Positions 46,256 through 58,900 of a stretch of DNA of 64,000 nucleotides are shown piece by piece. The notes beneath the pieces are model-generated. The model was not told where the DNA came from. It saw only the letters and a program-made list of their open reading frames with translations, and made no database searches. Each line of letters opens with the position of its first letter. The first letter of the stretch is position 1. The position numbers were made by a program, and so were the translations under genes. Source of the stretch: Hysterangium stoloniferum. Its lineage: Eukaryota > Basidiomycota > Agaricomycetes > Hysterangiales > Hysterangiaceae. The stretch lies in the NCBI GenBank assembly GCA_015178975.1, contig WHVD01000007.1, positions 1,178,001-1,242,000 on the forward strand, given 5' to 3'.

Positions 46256-46360
46256 ACATAGATTATTATATGCAAGTTCATAAGTTGACAGCTGGGTGTC
46301 TCATTGCATGTGCCAGACCTGGGTTTTTATCTATATCATTGCCATTTAAAGAGCGGCTGG

Positions 46361-46633
46361 TGTAAGGTTCGGCTGTAAGTTAGCGTAATCCTTCGGTTTG
46401 AGCTTCTTACGAAGAGGAACGAGCAGAGTAGGAATAGGCTCCAATTCGAAATAACTACCGTAGCTAATGGGTGGTTTCCCTATTTATGCTCACATTCGTA
46501 GACTAAACCCCCTAGCGACAGATAATAGAAATGAAACAGTGTTCTGATCGGAAAATTATCTACCCTCTCTTTACCCCCTGAGACAATGGCGGTAGACCGT
46601 GCCAAGTCCGCCACCAGGTCCACTCCCATTACA
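46361..46633 (-). repeat. 3' LTR of the Gypsy-class element
   Basis: 273 bp, bounded by TGTAAGGTTC and CATTACA on the plus strand. Adjacent target duplication GCTGG. Confidence 0.9.
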
Positions 46634-46681
46634 CCCGCCCTCCCACGCTGCAACGCAGTGTGCCATTCACAGTGGGCTGGT

Positions 46682-48736
46682 TTAGCTATGCAATTCCCTC
46701 ACCCCCTGCTCCAGCTCATCTAAGTTGTCACTCACGTAACCGCCATTGAGGTCCATCTCCTCCTCATGGCCATGACCAATCTGTTGCGTCAATGCATGTG
46801 GTCCATCCTTCTTGATCACCTGAGATTGTGCTGACGCCCTTACACACACCTCCGTGGCCTGCAGCGGACGTAAGACTGGCATGCGAGTTTTGAGGCGGTG
46901 CATTGAAGATGATGCCACTGGCCCGGAAGTACCCTGCTGCCGCCTTCTTCGCTGGTGACGGATAGCACTTGAGGCCTGTGGTGACGGTAGGGTGCCTGGT
47001 ACGTCTCGCCGTGGAGACAACCTGTCGATCAGTGACACAGGTTGTTGTCTCTCCCTCCAGGCACGGGTCCATTCCCTTACATGAGGGTTGACCGTAGATT
47101 TGGATTGGGGTATGTTATTCCTCTGCTGTGCTTCGAGGAGTTGACGCTGCATAGTCTCGAGCTGCTCCATACGCAAATCCCATGCCACTTGGATGCCTCG
47201 AAGAGCACTATCACGAACGGCAGCCATTGTAGTCATCAAAAACTCTGTGGATACCTGCATTGGATAATCTTGAGCATCCATAGTGGGTGATTCTTTTTCA
47301 GCGATTGGGACAGCTGAACCAACATAAATAGGAGGCAAGTCTTCAGCGCTTGATATGTAAGACACTCCCTGATGAAAGTTTGAGCTCAAAGACATCTTGG
47401 CAACTTCGATGCGATTCGAGAGCCGCCCTTGGCCCCTGGGCAACAATCGAACACTTGTAACACCTAGTGCCTCCAAGTAAGCCTTCAAAGGATGAACATG
47501 CTGAACAGTGTGATATGGCAACCAGGTAGTTTCTCCAGTGTTCCACAAAACCTCAAAGAAGGCCTCGAGGCCCTTGCCTGAATGAGAAAGGATCTTCTCT
47601 ACTGCCCACTCATGCGGCTGACTACCAAAACCAGGAATCTGCATCAACTGCCTCCCTGGGAACAGACAATCATCATTCAGAATGTGTATCCGAAGCAACG
47701 AGGCATGAAAAATTGGGTTAATCCCCTGTTGCTTGAGCTCCTGTGACAGTTCCAACTGGTATGTCGCTCCTGGCTCCAGTACCTGGCTGATCCTAAACAG
47801 TCCTATATATTTTGGCAGCAGTTTACGTGCCCGATTTTTTGGTAAATGTAAGTTCTTCATGGATAGATAAACTAAATCATTGACATTAAATACAGCAGAC
47901 CTCCGGTGTCTATTTGCCTGCCGCGTCTGCTTAACCCTAGCGGTCAGTATCTCATCGTGAGCATTCATGATTGCCAGCTTCATCCGTTCTGCAAATTCAA
48001 CACACCTGGATACTTTGTATTGTTATCCCAGAAGCAGTGGCCGTGGCAGCCGACCATAATTCAAAAAAAATGGTGAGAATCCAGTTGGTTCTGATGTAGC
48101 GTTATTCATCACAAACTCAATAGCTGACAGCTTCGACACCCAATCTTTCTGGTTTGGTGCTACACATTGCCTAAGCATTTGTGTCATCGTCCGATTCACA
48201 TGTTCGGTAGCGCCATCTGTTTGGGGGTGGTATGATGAAGACATCCGCAGTTCGACTCCTATCAACCGATAAAGCTCCCTCCAAAAGATACTTGTAAATA
48301 ATGAATCTCGATCACTAACAATTTTGTCGGGCAGTCCATGCAACTTGTAAATATGGTCAAAGATCACCTCAGCCATTTGAATAGCAGTATAGTTGCTGCG
48401 CACCGGTACCAAATGGACCATGCAAGTTAAGTAGTCAATAATAACGCAGATGCTATCAAACTCTCCAAGGCGATTCCTAGATGCTGGCAAGGGTCCTACA
48501 AAATCAATCCCAATTGCCTCCCACAGCTGTGATGGCACTTCCATTGAGCGAAGTTGTCCCTGTGGTTTCTGTGTTTCAGATTTCGACGTGGCACACACAC
48601 TGCATGACTTGCAAAATAATTCAACATCTTTGGTTAATGACGGCCACCACACATTGGTTCGCAAATATGTGGCAGTTTTCCTGGCCCCTAGATGTGCCAA
48701 GATGGAATGGGCATGCAAGATAACAATTTCCCACAC
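46682..48736 (-). mobile_element. Integrase region and chromodomain-like tail of the Gypsy-class element
   Basis: 48023-48736 carries a zinc-binding HHCC-type start (H-x-H then CKSCSVC), the catalytic core (GIDFVGPLP, then VSDRDSLFTS, then a glutamate after SSYHPQTDGATEHVNR) and the end of the core. 46682-47983 continues with the integrase C-terminal domain (PKYIGLFRISQVLEPGATY, NPIFHASLLR) and a chromodomain-like EWAVEKILSHSGKG...FFEVLW segment. It ends in a long low-complexity tail unlike known domains. Confidence 0.88.
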
Positions 48737-48988
48737 TCGTCAATTCCCAATGGTAATATCAGGGATGCAAAGTAGCTTGATGCCCTCCAGATTTAAAAAC
48801 AGAAACCCATCCTGTGACGTAAAGCCCTTATACTCCTGCGGCATTGCCCATATCCTCGAGAAGAAAACGTCTGATCCATACTGTCCTCGTAAGACTTCTG
48901 GGATGTCCAATCCAGCATGGCCCTCCAATGGGATTTCTGCTAGTAGAAAATCCGAAGGAAACTCAGGTAATGCACCCTCCATTGTCTC

Positions 48989-51055
48989 TCATGAAGAAGG
49001 CCATTCAACATAATCTTGATGACCAGACGTATTTGGTGTTTTTCCCCTCACCCCTTGTGATGGATGCTCCAGGGGCGATCCAGATGACTTACTATGACCA
49101 ATGTGCGTCTTTTCGGTCATCTCTCCTGATCCTTCAGTATGTCCTTTCCTTCTTGCTCCCAGCCCTGCGAGTGTTGCATATGACCATGTTTGGGTAGCCA
49201 ACCTTCTTGACCATCTTGGTGCTTCCTCCAATGCTACCGCTGCAGACCCTGTATATAGTGGTGTCGACACACTGTTGAAGGCAGGAACCCCTGAAGTGTA
49301 GTGCATCCCCCATGTATCCTCTTCCATCCCTGGAATGTCAGTTACGTACTTGGATTCAGCCCTAATGGTGCCCAAGGGCTCATCGCTATAGATTCTCGAT
49401 AGAGCATCTGCAAACCTATTTGACTTTCCAGGGATATAGAGAATCTCGAAGTGGAATTCGTTTAGCAGATCCAGCCACCATGTCTGCCTTGGGGACAGGT
49501 TCTTCTGCATAAGTATATATTCTATCCCTTTATGGTCAGTACAGATTCAAAATTTTACCCCCAACAGTTGTGACCGGAATCATTTCAATGATTCCATGAT
49601 AGCCAACAACTCCTGTTCGTGGACAGGGTAGTTCTGTTGTGCCGAATTGAATTTCCCTGACCAGAATGACACTATTGCGGCAGTGCAGAGATCTTCCCCT
49701 TGACTGAGAATGCCACTTGCACCTGTTAAACAAGTGTCTGTCACCAAATTAATGGTTTGATGACGTTGTGAGTAGTCCAATGCAATTCTATAACTGTCAC
49801 GATGGGCCTGAACACTATGCTTGACGTCTTCAAAGGCACGCTGCTCTGTTGCACCCCAATGCCACTGCCTGTTTACTCCTGTCTGTGCTGCTAAAATAGC
49901 CATTGGGATTCGAACTCCCTCACAGTTGTTAGCGAGATATCCCACTGCCCCCAAAAATCCCGCCAGTGTAAGGGAGTGAGACTCCCTACACTGTGATTTG
50001 GTAATAATTAGTTCTATTGTTGTCCACATCCCATTGTTGTCCACATCCCATTGTAGTCCACATCCCATTGTTGCTCACATCCCATTGTTCTCCACTAGTA
50101 TATAGTATGTACATGTGGATTTTAATATAGTAGTGGTTTATTCCCCATCACTCATTCTAGTGTCTGTCTGCACCTGCAGCAGATACTAGTCTTACACCAG
50201 AAGTTGCTTATTTGTCAGAATCTTCCAGTTGCCCACTGTATCAACTTTGTGTGGGTCCATTTTTATACCTTTATTGTTAATCACATGCCCTAAAACTGGT
50301 AACTCCGAAGCAAACAGGTGCATCTTGTTGACAGTGAGGTATAATTTTTCCCGATGGAGCACTGTAAACACAGTGCATAGATGCTTGACATGATCACTGA
50401 TGGAATCAGAGTATACGACAATATCATCCAAATATACATCCATGAAGACGCCAATGTACGGTGCAAATATGTGGTTCATCAATGTCTGGTAAGTTGATGG
50501 ACCATTGCAATCCCCTATTTGTAACGTCAGGCTTTCCATAGTGCCATCAGGAGAGGTGAACAATGTCCAGTGGACATGCTCAGGAACCACTCGGATCTGC
50601 TCGTAGGCATCCTTCCCATCTATCAAACTCCGATACTTATGACGCACAACATTTTGTAGAATAGCTTCGATATCTGGCAAGGGGGTCACCAGCTTATATG
50701 TGTTAGCATTCTGCTCACACTTATCCACTACGGTGTGTATTCACAATGTGCCATCAGCTTTTGGAGGTTTAGGAATAATGAGCATAGGACATGTGTTCAT
50801 TCCCGTGGCTACCCTCCACCTCCCATTCTTGATATACGTGGTTTTCTTTTCATGCCATAGATCTCTCATTGCTTCAGGACATTTGGATGGTCTCCATGAG
50901 TAAGCCTTGGTGTCATCAATTATTGGAATGGTATGATTAACAGCCCTTAATGGAGGCAGTGCTGTTGATGCAGTGTCTGGGTCCAGGTCAGCCACTTCAG
51001 CACGTAAATCTGCCCTTAACCTCTCTAACTCATCGTCAAAAATTTCCGCTACCAC
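48989..51055 (-). mobile_element. Reverse transcriptase and RNase H region of the Gypsy-class element
   Basis: Reverse transcriptase is seen at 50192-50728, with the catalytic YLDD motif (GVFMDVYLDDIVVYSDS), and its N-terminal part at 50741-51055. RNase H follows (DYSQRHQTINLVTDTCLTGA, NYPVHEQELLAIMESLK), and the end of the domain (ALSRI) is near 49400. One 230-bp element lies inside (49967-50196). Confidence 0.88.
49967..50196 (+). mobile_element. Short element inserted in the Gypsy copy, 230 bp
   Basis: It starts TGTAAGGGAGTGAG and ends CTAGTCTTACA, flanked by CCAG on both sides. It contains about four degenerate tandem units of CCACATCCCATTGTTGT. It could be a solo LTR or a MITE-like element; 4-bp duplications and the TGTAAG/CTTACA ends fit either. 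Confidence 0.75.
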
Positions 51056-51275
51056 AGAATGGAGAGTGGCAGAGCTGACCCAATGTTGACCCTCATAGGA
51101 TTCAACCCCATCATAACTTGATGTTGAAATATGAAAGGGGTCCCTAATATCAAGTCGTATGAATCAAGGTTAGCAACATTGAAACGCCGAGTACACTTTA
51201 TATTCTGATATGAAAACTCAGCAGTAGCTGAATAATTAATTTTTGACCGTGATCCGTGAACAGCCAACTGGATAG

Positions 51276-51526
51276 TGTAAGACTAGTATCTGCTGCAGGT
51301 GCAGACAGATACTAGAATGAGTGATGGGGAATAAACCACTACTGTATTGAAATCCACATGTACATAATATATACTAATGGAGAACAATAGGATGTAAGCA
51401 CAATAAGATGTGGACTACAATAGGAATAGGATGTGGACTACAATAGGATGTGGACTACAATGGAGTGGGTAACAATGGAGACTAAATATTACCAAATCAC
51501 AGTGTAGGGAGTCTCACTCCCTTACA
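51276..51526 (-). mobile_element. Second copy of the short element, opposite orientation, 251 bp
   Basis: The reverse complement resembles 49967-50196 over its whole length, with more repeat units (GATGTGGACTACAATAG repeated three times). It is flanked by ATAG on both sides. Together the two copies form an inverted pair around the 5' part of the reverse transcriptase. Confidence 0.75.
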
Positions 51527-51940
51527 ATAGTAAGTGGTTTTACTAGTGGATCCTTGACTACTTGCAGCTGATTGACTAACGTCGTCGACATGAAGTCTGC
51601 AAGTGATCCACTATCGATCAGGGCTTTCACCGGTCGTTCATTGATGAATGCCTCAATGACCACAGGTTTCGGTAAGCAACGAGTAAAGTCTTTTGGTTGC
51701 ATTGAGGTACGCTGGACCATTTCAACACCATCATTTTGCAACTGCCTCTTGTTCCTATGTACTAACGCCTTTTTCGTAGGCATATGAGTGGCGTTTACAA
51801 ACACAACTGCCCCTGAGAAGTCCTCTGTGACTTCTTCCCTGGCCACAATCTGTGGCATGGTCCATTTATCATGTTGGAGATGGTCCTTCGTAATCAGGTA
51901 TGTTACTGATAACACCCGGTCATGAATCTGATACAATCCT
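51514..51940 (-). mobile_element. Protease region of the Gypsy-class element
   Basis: An aspartic protease-like motif, ALIDSGSLADFMS, within KPVVIEAFINERPVKAL. Adjacent 51049-51267 continues with protease-type sequence (NLDSYDLILGTPF). Confidence 0.8.
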
Positions 51941-52059
51941 GCAGTGAATTGGATGATAAATCGCTGTCACTCCACCCCATTTATATCCGTCATGATGCCT
52001 GTCTTATAATAGACTCGAAAACGAATCTCCAACAACTTACACATTGCCTCCTGGCAGTG

Positions 52060-55000
52060 TCATCGAAAAGCTGGCATATCTTCTGTGAATCCAGGTTTGT
52101 GTTCTTCATACACGGCTTGTATTTTATCCTCTATGGCTTCGTCAACCCTGAACACAGACCAGGGCATAAACAATGGCAAATCAGTATTGGACTCATCCCA
52201 AATCCGCAAGCCAGACTCTTCTGTATGTACCTGAAACCAAGTTTCGGGGGAAATCCCTTCCTGTAATGCCTCCTCTGGCATGAAATACTCTTTCAAAGCT
52301 GCCAGGAGGTACTGCCCTGGAGTGGGCCTGTTTTCTCTCATTGGTTTGTCATCCTCTAAAGACTCCCCTTGATCTGTCCCGCCCTCCATTAAAATAGCTG
52401 TACTAGCCATTTGAGCGATCATCCAGTCACCACTTAGGAGGGCCTGTTTTGATATCGCCATATACAAGTGGGGTCAAAGGTGATCTACTATTTCATATGT
52501 CCAGTGACAATGATCAAATATCACCTGAAACTGCTCGGTATGACGCATCCCAGCATCAATGGACTCAACATTTGAAAAATACAGACAACGCTCATGTTGT
52601 ATTAGAGTTGTGACAGCAATTTGGTTGGCACAGTTATTGGTAAGTCTTTTCCCAGACCATTCGGAGTTACTTAATATACTGTGATCCACGCGATACCCAG
52701 GTTCCCTACATTCTACCTTTCCAATGTGCAGCAGAGGTCCAGGTAAGACATTATCTTTAATCATAAAATCTGCAATTGACAAGGACACTTCAAATCATGT
52801 GTCTTCAGATTTTGCCCCTCAGTGATGGCAGTATCTGGCCCAAAATAGTCAGTAAATGATTTTTGCAGCCAAGCTGCGTAAATCCGGTCGTGCAAAACAT
52901 TAAACTCCTCTTGGTCTTCCGTAGTTCTCAACGCAAAGGAGGCCATGTGGAGTGATATCTCTGCATGCTCTTTTTTTTTCTCCAAATCTGTGAGTCATTT
53001 AACTCTGACAGATCCAGCAGACACCACAGTACCCTTTTTTGGTGCCAAAAGGAATTTTCCTTGAGGACAATTTCGGGATTCATGACCCTCCTTCTTGCAA
53101 TTGAAGCATCGTCCTTCTGCTCGAAGTTGATTCATTTCTGTACGACTCAATTTCAAGCGAGGTACTTTAGTGGTATTTTCGAACCCGGAAGATGTCGATG
53201 GATGAGTTCTTTTTCCTTTTTCATCAGTTTGTCCCACTACCTGATTGGCTTGTTCATTCTTTCGTGGCCATCCTCAGTTCGATTTAACAAATGAGGTTTC
53301 CCTTCATCCTTTGTCTATCTTACGAAACTCTTGAGCTGCTTCGAATCGAGTAGCTGTCTTGATGAGTCTCTTCCATGATGTATTGTCAGGGTTTAACCCC
53401 TTGTCTAACCATTTTTCCTTAAGGTAATCGTATGCACCATCCCATACAATCTGCTTAAGTTGACGCTCCTGGATGTCAGGAAACCGAATCGAATTATGTT
53501 CAACATCTCGAGCGAAATCCTGAAAGCACCTTCCACCCTGTCGGGAAGTGGTCAATCGCTTATGCAACTGCAACTTGTAATCTGCAGGAAAACAATAATC
53601 AAAAAGACCATTGTACACAGCCTTTAAAGTCCACTTCCACTTGCTCAGTGCCACATGTTTCATATAGAATGAACTAGCCTTGCCATCCAGGAAGTAAATG
53701 ATGAGCTTAACCGCCCATTTGCGATCTAACCCATTGATTTCTGCCCACAGATCATAGGCATAGATGAAGGCTTCAAGTACATCAATCTCAGCTATGCCAT
53801 TATATATCACAGCCTGCTTCATTTTGACTCCAGCTAACAATTTTTTGGTCTGCTTAGCATCAGCCTTCGACCTTTTTTGCTTTTCATGTCTTATGTGATT
53901 AGAGCTTGGTGAGGTTTTCTTTCCACACTTCTTTTTCCCTGTTTCAGAATTGCTTTCCGTCGAATCTTCTGATCCCAATCCTGAATCAGGTGCGTCTGTG
54001 CTCCTACTGATTTCCGAATCGGTGGATATACTGCTGGCTGAATCATCCGATCCATCACTACTAGATGGGCTGCTTGAGTCGGATGGTGGTCTGAACTTTC
54101 CTTGCCCTCCCACTGCAAAGTACCCGCCATCAGGCACTTGTGAGGGTTCTCGTACATACTGGTTCGTCACATTCTTATCCATCTGCTTTCTCAGCAACTG
54201 ACGATTTCACTTCTTGCTCTCCCCACCAGTGTTTAAACTCGGGGAAGCTTTAGTAGGTTTCTTTAAGGGACGTTCACCCTCCATTCTCTCCTTTCCCTTA
54301 GGGGACTGGGTTGATGACTTGTTTTTAGATCCATCTGCTTTTGCAGGCTCTAACCTAGAGGAGGATGCTTCGGTTGTAATGGGTTCATTTTCGTCTACCT
54401 CAATGACAATGGCACTTAGATTTAGGGAGATGTGGGGAAACGTAACTGGACTCTCCAACCCTCTAATCATTCTCCTGGCTTTAGGTAAGGTCCACGTTTC
54501 TGGTAGCGGCCCCAACTGATCTTCATCAGACTCCGAACAATCGGACCATCTAAACTGAGTAGCCTGGTTGCACTCAAGTGCCAGAGCCTTGGATGCTCCC
54601 TCCTGCCTTTCATTGTCATCACCACTACTCTCCCTTTCAAACCACTCTGGAAAAAAGAGCGACTTTGGGCGGATGAGAGGTTTCTCCTTTCGCAGCATCC
54701 TCTGGAAGGTCTTTCGAGGGGCGGCCAGCTCTTCGGGATACAATAGATTATACTGGTATGTCCAGTTATTAAGAGTAACCGGAGTACGGAGGTATTCATC
54801 AATGAGGGGAAAAAGCTCTCTCTCTCCCCCGCTTTCAGACGATCCTTTCGAGGCTTCACTACTGGGAGCATGGTCGTTTCCACCAGACGTGGCCTTCGAG
54901 GAATCAGAGATTATTGTCGCTACCTCTTCCGTCTCAGCATCACGGTCCATCCTTCCCTCTCCCCCCTGATGTGTAGGGAGGATTGGTTCGGGGCCCGTGG

Positions 55001-55184
55001 CATTCTGAGGCGAAGAAGTACTACTCACCGCTGCTATGGCCGGATCGATCAACTCATCAACTACCGAACAATTCTCTTGCTCCACACGGGGATTGTGCTT
55101 CGGACTGTGCCTCGGCGAGTAACGGGTTGATTTATCTCGGACATTATGGCGGTATTGGTAGGTATTTGGTTTGGTAGTGTGCAC
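52060..55184 (-). mobile_element. gag region of the Gypsy-class element
   Basis: Three recognisable parts. 54207-55184 is a long charged N-terminal region without a known domain. 53304-54197 has an acidic serine tract followed by a capsid-like part (AFIYAYDLWAEINGLDRKWA, LIIYFLDGKASSFYM). 52995-53237 holds a CCHC zinc knuckle (CFNCKKEGHESRNC). 52060-52985 is unassigned sequence of the element between the knuckle and protease. Confidence 0.8.
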
Positions 55185-55272
55185 ACGTGTTATTTTTAAA
55201 ACCTAGTGGGTGATCAGTCCACTAGTAGAAAATATCAAAGAATACGAAATTGAAAACAAAATACTCAAAGAG

Positions 55273-55550
55273 TGTAAGGTTCGGCTGTAAGTTAGCGTAA
55301 TCCTTTGGTTTGAGCTTCTTACGAAGAGGAACGAGCAGAGTAGGAATAGGCTCCAATTCGAAATAACTACCGTAGCTAATGGGTGGTTTCCCTATTTATG
55401 CTCACATTCGTAGACTAAACCCCCTAGCGACAGATAATAGAAATGAAACAGTGTTCTGATCGGAAAATTATCTACCCTCTCTTTACCCCCTGAGACAACG
55501 GCGGTAGACCGCTCCGTGCCAAGTCCGCCGCCAGGTCCGCTCCCGTTACA
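55273..55550 (-). repeat. 5' LTR of the Gypsy-class element
   Basis: 278 bp, with the same ends as the other LTR. The few substitutions against 46361-46633 are all CpG transitions. Confidence 0.9.
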
Positions 55551-55639
55551 GCTGGTGGTCTAAATTGGATTATAGTCGCTTGTAACTGACATAAAGAGAC
55601 CTACGATGTTTAGATACATAATGACGAGAACTCAGAATC

Positions 55640-56410
55640 CCAAGAAATCGTGCAATGGTCGATGAACGTGTTCACCCAGACCAGATGTCTCACTCTGTTG
55701 ATTGTTTGTGGGAATAAGAGTCCACAGGCAGCCAGGTGCTCAAGAGGTTCCGTTGAAATATAAGAAAAAGACTTCATCCAATTGAAGACTCATCGCTCCA
55801 ACGGTTTGAAGCGGTGGGAGGAAGAACGGCTGTCTTGCTCCAGGCTGTTCCACACGCTGGACCATGTCCACGCGCGCCTTCTAGATTAAGGGGACTTCTC
55901 TCCGTGAGCCGCCCGGATCAATTACCACTTGACTGATGCTTTGTCTTCTTCAAGACATCTCGTGTCCTTGGTGCTTCTTCCTCTTCATTTTTCTCCCTCA
56001 ACAATTGTCTAACAAAAAATCAACTACACTTGTGATCAAAGATATTCGAGTCGCTGTCACATAATATCGGTCATAACCAGGTGTCACCCCGAAAGCTTTG
56101 TTATTGCTAATTTAGACCGGTTTGCCATCAAGTGGTCATGGAATCTGGCTTCCTCGAACTTATCCTGTATCGCTAAGTATCAGTTATACACTATATAAAT
56201 CTCAAACGTGCTTTGTGGTGCTCGTTTTACCCTCTTTGCAATATTCGCGATGGTCGTTTTTCTCAAGTCGGATCCCATGGGAGTGAGGCGCTCCATCATC
56301 GGGCCAAGGTTTTAAATGGAGAGAAATACTTAATTGAATCCGCCCAACACCCTTTCAAAGCCCCTTCCTTTTATTCCAGATCTTGTGCCTCATAGTAGCC
56401 AATCAGGAGA
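55640..56410 (+). pseudogene. Family 2 block, third module copy
   Basis: It resumes the module after the Gypsy-class insertion. The head region lacks an ATG. The middle and tail segments (about 55740-55920, 56110-56395) are close to 142-901 in sequence, including the MLCLLQDISCPWCFF segment near 55936. The candidate intron region has decayed signals. Confidence 0.4.
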
Positions 56411-56824
56411 TTAAACATAGATTTTAAAATTAGGTGAATCGGACCGAGATAACTGTCGGCATGGATTAGTGGGTTACGGGTGGTGGTCGCTGCTCTTCAA
56501 TGACTTGCTTCCTGCTATTTCAACTAACTGATACGCTGCATTCTTTGAAAGCTCCGAGTCGTATTCTATTTCAAGTGATTCTCATTGATAAATTGGATGT
56601 GATTCTAGCCACCACTAACGCCCACCAATATATGCAACGTATGTATAGAATCAACGAGAAACTGCGAAGCACACAAAGTAAAAGTAACTACATGCGCTCT
56701 TTAATTTGCTCAAACTATGTAGCTTTACATAAGTTAGAAATATTGCCAAAGGGGAGTTAACTGAAGAGTAATAGTAGTATCCTTCCTCCTGGGTGGATAA
56801 TGTGTCGGTGTTACCAAGGGGAAA
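56411..56824. other. Spacer between convergent Family 2 and the whole Family 1 gene
   Basis: The conserved spacer. The Family 2 tail and Family 1 3' end converge here. No gene or clear polyadenylation signal was identified; the frame 56500-56760 is not kept elsewhere. Confidence 0.45.
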
Positions 56825-58801
56825 TTATGATATATTGTGCATAATGGATGGAAGAAGAGCATCGGCAGACCAACCATGATTCTCCAACATGGATAGGGAG
56901 CTTGAATGAGACGTTACGCACACACCGGTGAAAGGTGTGGCGATGACACAAAGGAAGGAATACGACGCGAGGTAAAATTGTTTAACGTCGGCACCGAAGT
57001 ATTGACCGTTGATTGAGCCATGCATTGGGTCACAATGTGGAAGAAGACGAGCAAGAATGTCGATTATATTGAGGCTGCGCACTATGGTACACGCGGATTC
57101 GATGTCGGGAGACGCAGCTATCAGCTTCAGAGTAACCTCGATTATTGCCTTGCCTGAAAAGAGGAGCAAACGGGTTTCACTCGTGTGTGTCGTAACCAGA
57201 CTGATAGGATATTTGAATGGGCGGATATGAGATTATGCTTGAAGGTCAAACATTGTCAACATACCTTAGGAGGGGTTCAATGAGCGAAGAAACCACATTC
57301 AGCTGGCTGATATGGTCTGTGCGAAGCGTGCTATCGTCGAAGAAGGTTTCTAGGTCGCATATACGGTGATGAAGTGAACATGACGTGTTCTCATCGATAT
57401 GAGGTGTCAATGTTGCTATTTGGAGGCTTGCGTCGTCTAAAATAAACTTCAATACATCTCCAGCAATATTTCGAAACCAGGCATCTTGGTGGATGCAACA
57501 CATGAGAAACTGTATAGGAAATTTGTTCAAGGAAAGTCGGTGTAAGTAAATTTGTCTGTTGTGGTTTTGGTGGGCAGGATGCAATAATGTGATGTCGCGA
57601 CGCACCGTTTTACCCAGAATTCAATGTAACCTCTGATCGCAGCGAGCTCCACTGCAGACAGTTGACGCACGTGGGAGATGTGTTCCACGATAATCCGAAG
57701 GAAATTGGTGAAGAGAGGGTTAGGAAAGGATGATGAACAATATTCGGCGATTTGTACAATGAATGTGGACGCAGCCTCATCCAGGTTTGTGTGTAGCGGT
57801 GATTTTATTACAGCATTGTAAAGCGATGACGTAATTGTAGTTGATCGCCGATCTACATCTGACTGTCGAGCGCTGGGACACCAGAAGAAGGCCCAAGCCA
57901 AATGTCCCATAAGCTCGGCAGTGTGAACTGCGTTTCTCCGCTTTAGAACATTTGAATAACAGAATTGTCGTAAGAACGTCCACGTCTGTAAGACCACCCG
58001 CGCCTGTTGTCTAATTCGAAGGGGATAGGTGGGACTAGAAAGACGTGAGTATGTTGAGTAATCAATGGTTGACGCGGTTGTATCCCTACTTCATCAAATC
58101 GATGGTCTCTTGAATTATCATTGCCAGTCTTGGCAGAGTGAGATACTTCTGTATACACTTGTTAAAGGCCTTGTTTCTTCCATATCCACGGGCTATTCCC
58201 TTGTATATCATCAACTTTGCCATCAGAGAAGCTCTCTGTGCGCTGTGAAGCACGCCGATCCCAATCCTGTCCATGCCAACACCTAGGTAATACCCGGGGC
58301 TAATTTCAAGCATTGAAGACGAGCTATCAGCCCGTGAAACCACTCCCCAGTCGATCTTATGATGATTCCAATATGGGTTCATGTTCGATGTCGTGTTGGT
58401 GGATCTACTTCGCGTTTTAATAATAGTCGGTGGGTCATGACAATGTGCTTCTCCTAGGCACTGAAAGCGCCCAGTTTGTCAACAGTGTACACGACAGGCT
58501 ATTGTATTTTGCGCACCCATTCCTCAACCCAAACGTCCACGTCTTCTTCAGACAGTGGTATATGCTGGTCGTCTTCGGGACCTCGGTAACACACACCATG
58601 CCCATCTTCGATACAGTTCCATCGGTTTCGAAGCTTTACCCGGAATCGTTCCCTTCTCACCGCGTCAAATATTTCTTCTCGTTCTTCTGCGCTCGATGAA
58701 GCTGGGGAGACCAAGGGTTGTAGCCACTCAACTTCTTGTAGGAGGCTGTCAGCCCGTACGACATCGTTGCTGTTCAGAGTCGTGTCGTTTGAAGTCGACA
58801 T
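56825..58801 (-). CDS. Family 1 gene, whole: five exons, 583 aa, unknown function
   Basis: Exons (minus strand): 58517-58801, 58090-58460, 57606-58034, 57265-57555, 56825-57200. Introns of 56, 55, 50 and 64 nt start GTGCGC, GTAGGG, GTGCGT, GTATGT and all end in AG. Phases fit throughout and the total is 584 codons including the stop. Start: MSTSNDTTLNSNDVVRADSL. No known domain is recognised. Cys63, His68, Cys71, His80, Cys96, Cys102 and His103 could bind a metal (inference only). Residues 145-220 hold GYYLGVG and SLMAKLMIY; residues about 390-560 look alpha-helical (FFDDSTLRTDHISQLN, VTLKLIAASPDIESAC). No signal peptide or membrane segment is evident. It is the only copy here I could read from start to stop without a break. 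A TATA box lies at 58901-58907. The start was chosen because MSTSN opens most copies. Confidence 0.8.
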
Positions 58802-58900
58802 TGGTGGGTAGCAGGTGGTTGTGATACCAGAAGGGGATGCTGCGCCTTTAAGGTGCAGTTATCAAAGGAGTAAATCTCAAGGTATCGCATTGTGGCGGTG

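Larger units (their letters stand above)
46361..55550 (-). mobile_element. Ty3/Gypsy chromodomain LTR retrotransposon, 9.2 kb, broken
   Basis: The LTRs are 46361-46633 (3') and 55273-55550 (5'), with GCTGG target duplications at 46356-46360 and 55551-55555. Order on the minus strand: gag region, zinc knuckle, protease, reverse transcriptase, RNase H, integrase, chromodomain-like C-terminus. This is the order of chromoviruses. The coding region is broken in several places and also holds two insertions of a 230-251 bp element. The LTRs differ by five substitutions and one short indel, about 2 percent, which suggests modest age. It inserted into the third module copy and separated block Z from the Family 2 head. 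Confidence 0.92.

Noticed and set aside
48450-49013. Plus-strand frames across the integrase region of the Gypsy-class element
   Set aside because: They are antisense to clear integrase motifs.
49967-51526. The inverted pair as one large fold-back transposon
   Set aside because: Each copy has its own target duplication and the sequence between is ordinary Gypsy-class reverse transcriptase, so two insertions fit better.
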